64,000 bases of DNA, from contig JADGDX010000003.1 in the NCBI GenBank assembly GCA_016744675.1, positions 1-64,000 of the forward strand, given 5' to 3'. Source of the DNA: Desulfuromusa sp. (GTDB lineage: Bacteria > Desulfobacterota > Desulfuromonadia > Desulfuromonadales > Geopsychrobacteraceae). Both the position numbers and the translations under genes were made by a program. Numbering within the stretch: position 1 is the first letter of the stretch; every line of letters starts with the position of its first letter. Below, piece by piece: positions 18,644 to 26,498 of this stretch. Under the pieces are notes generated by a model that was not told the origin of the DNA, did no database searches, and was given only the letters and a program-made list of their open reading frames with translations.

Positions 18644-19342
18644 ATGACTGAAGAGCATAGTGACCAAGAACATCAAGATCAAATCTATCTTCAACCGATA
18701 CCTGTACGCATCTGGCACTGGTTGAATGCTTTCGGGATAGTGACCCTAGCCGTTTCTGGAGCACAAATTCGTTTTCCCGAATATATCTCATTATTGGGAA
18801 GCTATAAGTCTGCAATCTATCTCCACAACACCGCAGGTTTTGTCGTAGCGATCTCTTTCTCATTGTGGTTTTTCTACTATACTTTTGTCGCACGAACGAT
18901 GGCAAACTTGTATGTCCCAAGGGTTGATGATCTCAAGAGTGGTATTTTGCGCCAAGCAAAGTTTTACTTTCTAACCTATTTTCTTGGATGGGAGAATCCA
19001 CATCACCCGACTCCTGACAGTAAATTTAATCCGATGCAGAAATCTGTCTATTTGGCGATTATGTTTGTCATGATGCCTCTGGTGAGTTTGTCGGGGATCT
19101 TCTTGACCAACGTTGATCCACTGCGTGGATTGATCGTTATGGTTGGCGGCCTTAAGCTTCTTGCTGGGCTTCACTTTCTCTTAGCATGCTCTCTCATTGC
19201 TTTTCTTCCGACCCATATATATCTGGCGACTCTGGGACGGACTCCAACTGAACATATCAAAACGATGTGGACCGGTTGGGAAGATGAGGAAGAAGGTCAT
19301 GGTGAAGAATCAACAAATGCGGATCTTGTCACAAGCCGCTAG
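18644..19342 (+). CDS. b-type cytochrome, CbcA-like quinol-oxidising membrane subunit
   Basis: 232 residues with four or five membrane helices and candidate heme-b histidines in PVRIWHWLNA, YLHNTAGF, GLHFLLA and PTHIYLA, the pattern of the Ni/Fe-hydrogenase and formate-dehydrogenase cytochrome b family. The acidic C-terminal tail (WEDEEEGHGEESTN) is cytoplasmic by prediction. It starts 11 bases after the heptaheme cytochrome, with AAGGGG upstream. It would pass electrons from menaquinol to the periplasmic cytochrome. The operon ends in a strong terminator. Confidence 0.9.
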   Translation: MTEEHSDQEHQDQIYLQPIPVRIWHWLNAFGIVTLAVSGAQIRFPEYISLLGSYKSAIYLHNTAGFVVAISFSLWFFYYTFVARTMANLYVPRVDDLKSGILRQAKFYFLTYFLGWENPHHPTPDSKFNPMQKSVYLAIMFVMMPLVSLSGIFLTNVDPLRGLIVMVGGLKLLAGLHFLLACSLIAFLPTHIYLATLGRTPTEHIKTMWTGWEDEEEGHGEESTNADLVTSR

Positions 19343-19374
19343 ATTTTCTTGAACTGAGACAATGCTGATATCAT

Positions 19375-19412
19375 AAAAGCGGGCCATTCCAAAAAGGATG
19401 GCCCGCTTTTTA
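19375..19412. terminator. bidirectional terminator between convergent genes
   Basis: GCGGGCCAT and ATGGCCCGC arms with A-run on the left and T-run on the right. It serves the cytochrome operon on the plus strand and the sugar-isomerase-like gene on the minus strand. Confidence 0.93.
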
Positions 19413-19432
19413 TTGGACTATTTTTCTGTTCT

Positions 19433-20203
19433 TTAAAGGTGCTGCTGAATAATTTTCAGCGATTCCTCGACATCGAGAAGATTATGATTTTCCAGAGTCA
19501 TGGTTGGGGGTGTACGGGAACTTTTCAGCCATGGAAACAGAGTGGAAAAGGGAACACTCCCTTGCCCTAGAGGAAGGTGCTCATCTTTTTCTCCATGGTT
19601 ATCGTGAAGATGGAGATGCCTCAAATAGGGGGCGGTTGTCTCTAACCAATCCGTTAGCTGTGTGTTTGAAAATATATTCCAATGGCCGATATCAAAAACG
19701 TGGCCCATCTGTGGTGAATCGATTGAACTGAGCAATTCGACGAAAATATCAGGGGAGGTTTCATAAATATTTTCGATACAGAGAGTACAGTCAAATTCTG
19801 CGGCTCGAGAAAGAAATTCAGGCCAGAAATCAAGGTTGTTTTTGAGCCAGAGATTCAACACCTTTCCATCGGCACCATAAGGGAGTCCTGGGTGGAAGGT
19901 GATACGTTTGGCCCCAAGTTTTTCAGCGAGGCGCAATGATTGGTCAGCAATTTTCAAAGAGGCAGTGCGGATTTTTCTTTTGTCGCTACCGGGATTGAAA
20001 TTGGTAAAAGGGGCATGCAGGGTTGTGCTAAGCCCTTGAGCTTGTAGCTGAGCTGCACAGTCACCAAGTTGTTCGAAATCGAGCTTCTCCAGCTGCACTT
20101 CCTGACAGGCAACCTCTGGCTGTAATTGACGATTAAGTAAAAATGGAAGTCGCGCTGGAAGAAGGTGCGCCGGGGTATAAATATAGAGAGATGATGACAT
20201 CAT
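19433..20203 (-). CDS. sugar phosphate isomerase/epimerase family protein (AP endonuclease 2 fold)
   Basis: 256 residues with the xylose-isomerase-like TIM-barrel pattern and metal-binding side chains in TLHAPF, ITFHPG, CIENIYET, HVFDIGHWN, HLHLHDNHGEKDEH and LENHN. Such proteins isomerise or epimerise small sugars or inositols; the substrate cannot be read from sequence. The start overlaps the stop codon of the upstream potassium-channel gene by four bases, so the two form one transcript. Confidence 0.88.
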   Translation of the reverse strand: MMSSSLYIYTPAHLLPARLPFLLNRQLQPEVACQEVQLEKLDFEQLGDCAAQLQAQGLSTTLHAPFTNFNPGSDKRKIRTASLKIADQSLRLAEKLGAKRITFHPGLPYGADGKVLNLWLKNNLDFWPEFLSRAAEFDCTLCIENIYETSPDIFVELLSSIDSPQMGHVFDIGHWNIFSNTQLTDWLETTAPYLRHLHLHDNHGEKDEHLPLGQGSVPFSTLFPWLKSSRTPPTMTLENHNLLDVEESLKIIQQHL

Positions 20204-21204
20204 AGGCTCTTATTGGCGGCAATCAGTTCGAGTTTCTGGATATCATGGATCTCGCCTAATGCAATGAGGATGTGACCTGCTCTGATGATTGTCGATGCTA
20301 CCGGATTAAAGATCATCTGGTCATCGTGCTTAATACCGATAATGATGAGGCCCAATTCTTGACGGATCCCGGACTGACTTAAATCTTTATCAATCAAGCG
20401 CGATCCCTGAGCAACAGGAATTTCTTCCATTTGCAGCTCAATATTTTTTCGCCCTGTTGCGATGTCGATAAAATCGACAACTGAAGGGCGTAAAATAGCT
20501 TGAGCCATACGTGATGCGCCAATGGTATAGGGAGAAACAACCTTATTGGCCCCGGCTCGCATCAGTTTGACTTCAGCCCCCTCTTCGCTGGCGCGTGCCA
20601 TAATGAACAAATTCGGATTGATGCCACGAGCAGTGAGGATAATGAAAACGTTTGCTGAATCAGAGGTCACCGCTGTGATCAAACCTTTTGCCTGAAGAAT
20701 TCCTGCACGTTCCAGAACCTCATCTTGAGTTGCATCCCCTTCAATAAAAAGATGGCCATCTTCCTCTAAGCGTTGACATTGTTTCGGGTCATTTTCAACC
20801 ACAATAAAGGGGAGATGGCTCGATGCAAACTCACGGCTGATCAGGCGGCCGATGCGACCATAGCCACAAATAATATGGTGCCCTTGCAGGCGGCTGATCT
20901 TTTTTAACACTTTTTTTCTCCCCAAGAGTTGGTAGAGCTGCCCTTCCACCATAAATTGAATCATTGAACCAATTGTGTAAGCAATGGTCCCGACTCCGAA
21001 GATAATCAGAAAAATCGTAAAAATCTGCCCACTATATGACAAAGTGTGAACTTCACTATAGCCAACTGTCGCCAGAGTAATGATCGTCATGTAGAGCGCT
21101 TCGAAAATGCTCCAATCTTCAATGAGGGCGTAACCAAACGTCCCACCACCGATGAGAATGACTAATGTTGTGAGTGAATATCTGACTTTTTTGACCGGAT
21201 CCAT
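20200..21204 (-). CDS. potassium channel family protein with TrkA-N/TrkA-C (RCK) domains
   Basis: 334 residues: two membrane helices around a pore loop, then a Rossmann RCK domain (HHIICGYGRIGRLISREF near 109-126) and a TrkA-C domain at the C-terminus. The selectivity filter reads TVGYSE (46-51) where TVGYGD is usual; the GYG signature is therefore altered while TVGY is kept. This is the MthK/Kch architecture, a ligand-gated K+ channel, or a related pore of changed selectivity. Confidence 0.92.
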   Translation of the reverse strand: MDPVKKVRYSLTTLVILIGGGTFGYALIEDWSIFEALYMTIITLATVGYSEVHTLSYSGQIFTIFLIIFGVGTIAYTIGSMIQFMVEGQLYQLLGRKKVLKKISRLQGHHIICGYGRIGRLISREFASSHLPFIVVENDPKQCQRLEEDGHLFIEGDATQDEVLERAGILQAKGLITAVTSDSANVFIILTARGINPNLFIMARASEEGAEVKLMRAGANKVVSPYTIGASRMAQAILRPSVVDFIDIATGRKNIELQMEEIPVAQGSRLIDKDLSQSGIRQELGLIIIGIKHDDQMIFNPVASTIIRAGHILIALGEIHDIQKLELIAANKSL

Positions 21205-21302
21205 GCGTGCTCCTGATGGGGAGATCCGATGATATCCATGTCTTGAGAAAAAAACAAGAAATCAACAGCTCAATTGATACTGTTTTGAGTAATAAATAAA
21301 GA

Positions 21303-21330
21303 TTGACAACAAGTGTATACAGTATACAAT
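21303..21330 (+). promoter_or_regulatory. promoter with embedded palindromic operator of the GntR gene
   Basis: TTGACA (21303-21308), 16-base spacer, TACAAT (21325-21330). The spacer and -10 are occupied by TGTATACAGTATACA (21314-21328), a palindrome of the kind bound by FCD-type GntR proteins (GTATAC cores). The layout predicts autorepression of the gene that follows. Confidence 0.7.
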
Positions 21331-21360
21331 TCAGTGAAATATTGATATGGGAGAGTTGCT

Positions 21361-22074
21361 TTGAAAAACAAACAGATTGAGCGACATCAGACGCTGCGGG
21401 AAAAAATTCTTGAAACAATCCGCGAAGCAATTCTGAAGGGGGACCTTAAGCCAGGAGAGAAGGTTGCCGAACCTGAGCTGGCAGAGCGTTTTGGGATTAG
21501 CCGCACTCCCATTCGCGAGGCTTTCCGTCAGTTGGAATCTGAAGGTTTTTTGACAGTTATTCCTCGTAAAGGCGCCGTTGTTGCCGATCTTTCTGAGCGC
21601 GATATACAAGAATATTATGCGGTTAAAAGTATTCTTGAGGGGTATGCTGCAGAATTGGCGGCTCAAAATTTGACCGATAAAGAGCTGGCAAAACTGGAAA
21701 CAATCAATGATCGACTCAAGGCTTTAGCCAGTGATGGAGATGTGAAATCCTTCTATAGAGTCCATCATGAGTTTCATGACACTTTTCTCAAAGCTGCAAA
21801 TAACAGTAAGCTTTATGAGTTGATTAAACAATTGGGAATGAAGTTCAGTCGTTTGCGGATGGCATCGCTTTCGGTCGATGGACGGATGGAAATTTCCGTT
21901 GCTGAGCACGAAAAACTTCTTGCCGCATTCCGTAGTCACGATGGAAAAGCTGCTGAGGCTCTGGTAAAAAAGACTGCTGCTATTGGTGGAAATGTCTTAC
22001 TAGAGAGCTTGGCGCACTCACGGGGTGAACCTACAAGTAAATCGTTGCTTAATGAAGAGCTAGATATTTATTAA
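21361..22074 (+). CDS. GntR-family transcriptional regulator, FadR/FCD subfamily
   Basis: 237 residues: N-terminal winged helix (LREKILETIREAILKGDLKPGEKVAEPELAERF in two parts, then GISRTPIREAFRQLESEGFL) and a helical FCD effector domain with metal-ligand-type residues (VHHEFHDTFLKAANN, EHEKLLAAFRSHD). FCD domains usually bind a carboxylate with a metal. The start is TTG with GGGAG upstream. The palindrome in its own promoter also occurs ahead of the atp operon. The ligand is unknown. Confidence 0.92.
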   Translation: MKNKQIERHQTLREKILETIREAILKGDLKPGEKVAEPELAERFGISRTPIREAFRQLESEGFLTVIPRKGAVVADLSERDIQEYYAVKSILEGYAAELAAQNLTDKELAKLETINDRLKALASDGDVKSFYRVHHEFHDTFLKAANNSKLYELIKQLGMKFSRLRMASLSVDGRMEISVAEHEKLLAAFRSHDGKAAEALVKKTAAIGGNVLLESLAHSRGEPTSKSLLNEELDIY

Positions 22075-22097
22075 AAAGTGCCAAGCCGCGATGTTTT

Positions 22098-22131
22098 ACA
22101 AAGCCCTCCAGAGGATTCTGGGGGGCTTTGT
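22098..22131. terminator. bidirectional terminator between convergent genes
   Basis: ACAAAGCCCTCCAG and CTGGGGGGCTTTGT form a 14-bp stem with one wobble pair around the loop AGGATT. It lies between the GntR gene (plus) and the SDR gene (minus) and touches the stop codon of the latter. Confidence 0.85.
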
Positions 22132-23021
22132 TATGTCTGGGAATCAGTTAAATCCTGCGATAGGTCGTGTTGCTTTATTTTCAGGTCAGATGCCCAGCTA
22201 GGATCATTACACACATTTCCTTCTAAAAGCATTTGGAGTTGATCGCTGGTCATGGGAAAGAGTGGAAGTGTCTGTAGAATTGAAACAATTGGCTTCATTA
22301 ACCAAAGAGGTTGGTGAATTTTTCTCACCCCTGCAACCTGCCCCATTGACTGAGCAATGACGTCGAGCAATTGGTCGTAGCTCAGTATTTGTTTTCCGCA
22401 GCTCGAGTAGGTTTTGCCGCTAGCTTCAGGTGCATTTAGAGCGGTCACAAATCCATCTGCAATATCGATCACGCTGACGGGTTGCAGTTGGTACTGGCCG
22501 TCACCCATGACGGGCATCAGAGGCAAGGTGCGGATCAGCTTAGATAGCATATTAATAAATTGATCATTCTGACCGTAAATCAATGAGGGACGGAAAATGG
22601 TCCAATCCAACTGTGAGTGTCGCACCAAAGATTCTCCCTGCCATTTGGACTGATGGTAGCGTGTGACAGCATTTTCTCGTGTCCCGTTGGCACTCATGTG
22701 GAGATAACGTTTGACCCCCTGTTCTTGAGCCGCCTGCAGGATACTTCGGGTCGATTCTATGTGTAATGTCTCGAAAGTTACCCCTTTTGTCTTAAATTCT
22801 CTAATAATTCCAACGAGATGAATGACCGCATCACAGTCAGAAAGATGGCCACATAAGGTTTCCGGTTGTGTTGTATTACCGACAACAGTTTCAATTGTTT
22901 TGAAGTTTTGAAGATCATCGGGTGAACGCACGAGTGCCCGCACTGTGTGTTGTGAGTCAATAAGATGCTGAATGATGACCCGACCGACGAAACCACTGCC
23001 TCCCGTGATAAAAACTTTCAT
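22131..23021 (-). CDS. NDUFA9-like atypical short-chain dehydrogenase (NAD(P)-binding)
   Basis: 296 residues. N-terminal Rossmann motif ITGGSGFVGRVI at residues 5-16, then DAVIHLVGIIREF, YHQSKWQGE (active-site Y-x-x-x-K) and IFRPSLIYG. This matches the complex-I NDUFA9-like atypical SDR group, bacterial members of which are thought to act in quinone, isoprenoid or sugar-nucleotide metabolism. The gene stands alone with AGGTTT upstream of its ATG. Confidence 0.88.
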   Translation of the reverse strand: MKVFITGGSGFVGRVIIQHLIDSQHTVRALVRSPDDLQNFKTIETVVGNTTQPETLCGHLSDCDAVIHLVGIIREFKTKGVTFETLHIESTRSILQAAQEQGVKRYLHMSANGTRENAVTRYHQSKWQGESLVRHSQLDWTIFRPSLIYGQNDQFINMLSKLIRTLPLMPVMGDGQYQLQPVSVIDIADGFVTALNAPEASGKTYSSCGKQILSYDQLLDVIAQSMGQVAGVRKIHQPLWLMKPIVSILQTLPLFPMTSDQLQMLLEGNVCNDPSWASDLKIKQHDLSQDLTDSQT

Positions 23022-23183
23022 AAAACCTCCATCTATAAGTTTTCTTTTCTTCTCGTCTTAACTATAGCATTTTAAATTGTGTGAAAGGCATTTAGACGCC
23101 CGGCCCGCTATAGTATTAATTATTATTTACCTTGATTTGTTGGCTAGTAAAATTATGTTTTTCTAACTAATGATGGGGGAGAA

Positions 23184-24485
23184 ATGGACGTTTGTGTGTT
23201 GAATAAATCATCAATTGATTCTTCTGAGTATCAACTCTTGTTGGTTGATGATAGCTCTCTGAACTTGGATACCCTTCTTGCCTGTTTGGGAGACACTTAC
23301 GATCTTCGCGTTGCGATAAACGGTGAGTCTGCTCTTGCAGTGATTGCTGAAGGCTATATCCCCGATTTGGTTCTTCTTGATATTATGATGCCAGACATGG
23401 ATGGCTACGAGGTGTGTCTTCGCCTTAAGAGCAATGAGAAAACAGCTGATATCCCAATTATCTTTCTGTCGGCTCTTGGCAGTGACACCGATCAGGCCAA
23501 AGGGTTGGAGCTTGGAGCTGTCGACTATATTTCCAAGCCATGTAATCCAGCAATCGTTAGCCGGAGAGTTCAAACCCACTTGGAGTTGAAAGATCACAAA
23601 GATCGCCTCAGGAAGATGGTTCGCAATAAAACTCTAGAATTGACGGAAGCATATAAAGATTTAAAGCTGGTCCATGATCAAATGTTACAGCAGGAAAAAA
23701 TGGCCTCTATAGGGCAGTTAGCAGCCGGAGTTGCTCACGAAATCAATAACCCCGCTGGATTTATTGGCAGCAACCTGAATTCATTGCAGAAATATGTGGG
23801 TAAGATGAATAAGGGGATAACTGTGATGGAACAGCTTATTGAATCGGTCGGTCAGGCAGATTTAACAAAGCAGCTCAAAGAGATGAAGAGGACATTAAAG
23901 TTTCATTTTATTCAGGAAGATATCGATGATTTAATCGTTGAATCAAAAGATGGAATTGAACGAATTGCAGCTATTGTCCGTAACCTGAAAAACTTTTCCC
24001 GCTCTGAAGACGATACCCTTGTGGAAACGGATTTGCAAAAATGCCTTGAGGGATCCTTAAATATTGCTTGGAATGAAATAAAATATAAAGCAAAAATTGA
24101 GAAAGATTTTCACAAAACACCCCCTATTCTTTGCTTGCCGCAACAGTTAGGACAGGTATTTATTAATCTGCTGGTCAATGCTGCACAAGCCATTGAAGAT
24201 CAGGGGGTGATTATTGTCAGCCTAGAGCAAATAAATGAATGGGTTGTGGTTAAGATTAAGGATAACGGGAGTGGTATTTCAGAAGAGAATCTTCAGCGAG
24301 TTTTTGACGCTTTTTACACAACGAAAAAGGCAGATCATGGTACCGGCCTCGGCTTGAGTATCTGTCACGATATTGTTCAGAAACACGAGGGTGCAATTTC
24401 CGTTGAGAGTACTGTTGGTGAAGGGACTTGTTTTACGATTAAACTGCCTATTTCTGCAAAGTCGTTAGATGCGGAAAGAGTTTGA
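23184..24485 (+). CDS. receiver-histidine kinase (REC-coiled coil-HisKA-HATPase)
   Basis: 433 residues. N-terminal receiver (LLLVDDSSLNLDTLL, phospho-Asp in LVLLDIMMPDMDGYEVC), a coiled-coil linker, HisKA with histidine in LAAGVAHEINNPAGF, and a complete HATPase (NLLVNAAQAI, DNGSGI, GTGLGLSI). It is soluble and complete, unlike its neighbours. The receiver is clearly paralogous to the separate receiver at 25655, suggesting local duplication. ATG start with GGGGGAG upstream. Confidence 0.93.
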   Translation: MDVCVLNKSSIDSSEYQLLLVDDSSLNLDTLLACLGDTYDLRVAINGESALAVIAEGYIPDLVLLDIMMPDMDGYEVCLRLKSNEKTADIPIIFLSALGSDTDQAKGLELGAVDYISKPCNPAIVSRRVQTHLELKDHKDRLRKMVRNKTLELTEAYKDLKLVHDQMLQQEKMASIGQLAAGVAHEINNPAGFIGSNLNSLQKYVGKMNKGITVMEQLIESVGQADLTKQLKEMKRTLKFHFIQEDIDDLIVESKDGIERIAAIVRNLKNFSRSEDDTLVETDLQKCLEGSLNIAWNEIKYKAKIEKDFHKTPPILCLPQQLGQVFINLLVNAAQAIEDQGVIIVSLEQINEWVVVKIKDNGSGISEENLQRVFDAFYTTKKADHGTGLGLSICHDIVQKHEGAISVESTVGEGTCFTIKLPISAKSLDAERV

Positions 24486-24544
24486 ATCGAGATCGGTGGA
24501 TTTCTGGACAAAAGAGGATCTCAGTTTTTCTTGAGAAATAAATA

Positions 24545-25654
24545 ATGACGTTTGATGACCCAAACAATGCATTTGAGCAGAAGAATAAACAGCTTAGAGA
24601 AGCAAATCAATCCCTGCGACGCTTAGAAGAGCGACGTGCCTCCTTTAATGAAATTACCAGAGAATATTTAACCAATGGAGATCTGGTCCAGACCCTTAAT
24701 CAATTGCTGGTTAAGGCTATCGAATACACCGGCGCGCAGGGTGGTCGTTTTTTTCGTTGTGCCAAGGAAAATGGTGAAATAGTTGTTACTGATGTTTCAG
24801 AGGTGTGTTGGGGCGATCTTCAAATTGCAATAGAGAGTCAAAAATATCAGACAGCTTTTGATGAGTACGCCCAGAAATTGTTAAAATCGACGGGGAAATT
24901 GCTGGTCGGGACCCTGGAAGAAAATAAAACGATCATCCTCAGCAAAGACGAGTATCTGGCACAACGAACCATTCCTCTACCAATAGATCATCCTGAGATT
25001 GAATCCCTTATTTTAAGCCCCGTCTCCAGTGCAGGAAAGATTCAGGGTGTTATTATTCTGGCAAACCGTCCCGGAGGCTTTGGCTCTGAAGAAATCGCCG
25101 ATCTTAAGCCTTTTGCTTCAGAGGCAGCCTTGCTGATTCATGCCGATTCACGAGAAGTTGCACGTGCCGCTGCAGAAGAGACAGTGCGCTTGAGGAACGT
25201 TTTTCTCAAGAACATGAGCCATGAATTAAGGACCCCCCTTAATATTATTATCGGAATGAATAATCTTTTGCTGGGGATGGGAAATACCAAAATTCAGAAA
25301 AGCTATTTAGAAAAAATCGGTTTTTCTGCTCAACAATTGCTGGGTTTGGTTGAAGATGTTCTTGACCTAGAAAAGCTCGCAGAGGATGACTTATTGTACA
25401 GCATTTCACAGCTTCTATCATTCAAACAAGAGGAGAGTTCGGTTGAGTTACAAAGAATTCTTGAGCTGTTGATCCTTCCTCTGCAACGCCTCCAGGTTCA
25501 GGATATTAAGCCATTGATTGAGCAGATTCAGGAAAAATCGTGGCCGGAAAATGACCAGGAGCAACTCGCTCAACAGGTAAGCTCTGTCAAAAATTATCAA
25601 TTTAATGATGCGGCAGATCTGACCCTTTCCCTGTTGTCCAAAGAGAAGGTTTAA
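24545..25654 (+). CDS. GAF-HisKA protein lacking the ATPase domain
   Basis: 369 residues: short coiled coil, GAF-type domain (about 40-200), and a dimerisation helix with phospho-acceptor site NMSHELRTPLNIIIGM. Where an ATPase domain should follow DVLDLEKL the protein jumps directly to a C-terminal helical module (LELLILPLQRLQ, EKSWPENDQ, YQFNDAADLTLSLL). A similar module follows the ATPase of the kinase at 26499 (LEEPLTKLQ, KKNWPDE, YRFAEARQVVAQL). This suggests in-frame loss of the catalytic domain. It may still act as a phosphotransfer partner of another kinase. The stop codon abuts the next start codon. Confidence 0.82.
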   Translation: MTFDDPNNAFEQKNKQLREANQSLRRLEERRASFNEITREYLTNGDLVQTLNQLLVKAIEYTGAQGGRFFRCAKENGEIVVTDVSEVCWGDLQIAIESQKYQTAFDEYAQKLLKSTGKLLVGTLEENKTIILSKDEYLAQRTIPLPIDHPEIESLILSPVSSAGKIQGVIILANRPGGFGSEEIADLKPFASEAALLIHADSREVARAAAEETVRLRNVFLKNMSHELRTPLNIIIGMNNLLLGMGNTKIQKSYLEKIGFSAQQLLGLVEDVLDLEKLAEDDLLYSISQLLSFKQEESSVELQRILELLILPLQRLQVQDIKPLIEQIQEKSWPENDQEQLAQQVSSVKNYQFNDAADLTLSLLSKEKV

Positions 25655-26083
25655 ATGCGTAGAGATAAAAAACAGATCATGATCGTTGATGATACAAGCT
25701 CTAATATTGATGCGTTGATTGCGGTCCTTGGGCATCAGTATGAGCTGCGTGTTGCTGTTGATGGTGAAACGGCACTCATGGCGTTGGAGCAGGATGACCT
25801 TCCTGATTTGATTTTACTCGATATTCTGATGCCGGGTTTGGATGGTTACGAAGTTTGTTCACGATTGAAAGGTTCTCCTCGTACAAGAGGAATCAGAATT
25901 ATCTTTTTGACCTCTTTAGCTGAAAATTCTGAACAGGCAAAAGGGTTGAGTTTCGGGGCGGAAGATTACATCACGAAACCTTTTGATCCCGCTATTGTCC
26001 AAGCGCGAGTCAGAACCCAACTTGAATTGAAAAGCTATCGTGACCACCTAGAAGAGGAGATTGCTCTGGCGTTTGCCGACTAG
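25655..26083 (+). CDS. single-domain response regulator
   Basis: 142 residues, a CheY-like receiver with phospho-Asp in DLILLDILMPGLDGYEVC and TKPFDP near the end, followed by a short coiled-coil tail (VRTQLELKSYRDHLEEEIALAFAD). It begins directly after the TAA of the GAF-HisKA gene. The sequence closely parallels the receiver of the kinase at 23184, including the tail, so it may be a truncated copy of that gene type. Confidence 0.9.
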   Translation: MRRDKKQIMIVDDTSSNIDALIAVLGHQYELRVAVDGETALMALEQDDLPDLILLDILMPGLDGYEVCSRLKGSPRTRGIRIIFLTSLAENSEQAKGLSFGAEDYITKPFDPAIVQARVRTQLELKSYRDHLEEEIALAFAD

Positions 26084-26164
26084 TCAGTTGCGATCAACTT
26101 CGTTCTTAGCGGCCTGTTCAAAAGGGGTGAGGAGGGGGCTTGCGCCCCAGTTAAGGGTTTAGAT

Positions 26165-26476
26165 ATGAATGTCCGCACTAAAATCTATCTACTTTTATCC
26201 ATCCTCATTCTTTGCTTGGTTTTTTTCGCTGTAAGCTTTCAGCTTCGCGTTTATTATAAACAATTGCTTTCAGATTTTGAGGAGCGTTCTGAACAGAGAG
26301 CCTATGTCTTTCAGGCAGAGCAGGATGCAACTGAAATACGCATGGTGCAGATTGCGACAGTGATAGGCAACTCCCCAAAAGTAGAGCAATTATTTCTCCT
26401 TGGAAAACATGCGCTCGAATTAGAAGGGGGGCTTTGGAGGAGAGCTTACCGCTCAGGTCAGAGCATCATTATATGA
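26165..26476 (+). pseudogene. N-terminal fragment of a frameshifted Cache-type sensor kinase
   Basis: 103-residue frame with an N-terminal membrane helix (KIYLLLSILILCLVFFAVSF) and the first part of a periplasmic sensor domain (QLRVYYKQLLSDFEERSEQRAYVFQ). Homology-like sense continues to ELEGG and is then lost: the frame ends at a TGA (26474-26476). The matching continuation (GGELTAQVRASLYEQVRQSR...) lies in another frame, joined at the run of six G at 26426-26431. Removing one G restores a single gene of about 720 codons ending at 28322. Confidence 0.8.
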
Positions 26477-26498
26477 GCAGGTCAGACAGAGCCGTTCT

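Noticed and set aside
26133-26148. GGGGC/GCCCC hairpin between the receiver gene and the broken kinase as a terminator
   Set aside because: The stem is only five pairs and there is no T-tract after it on either strand.
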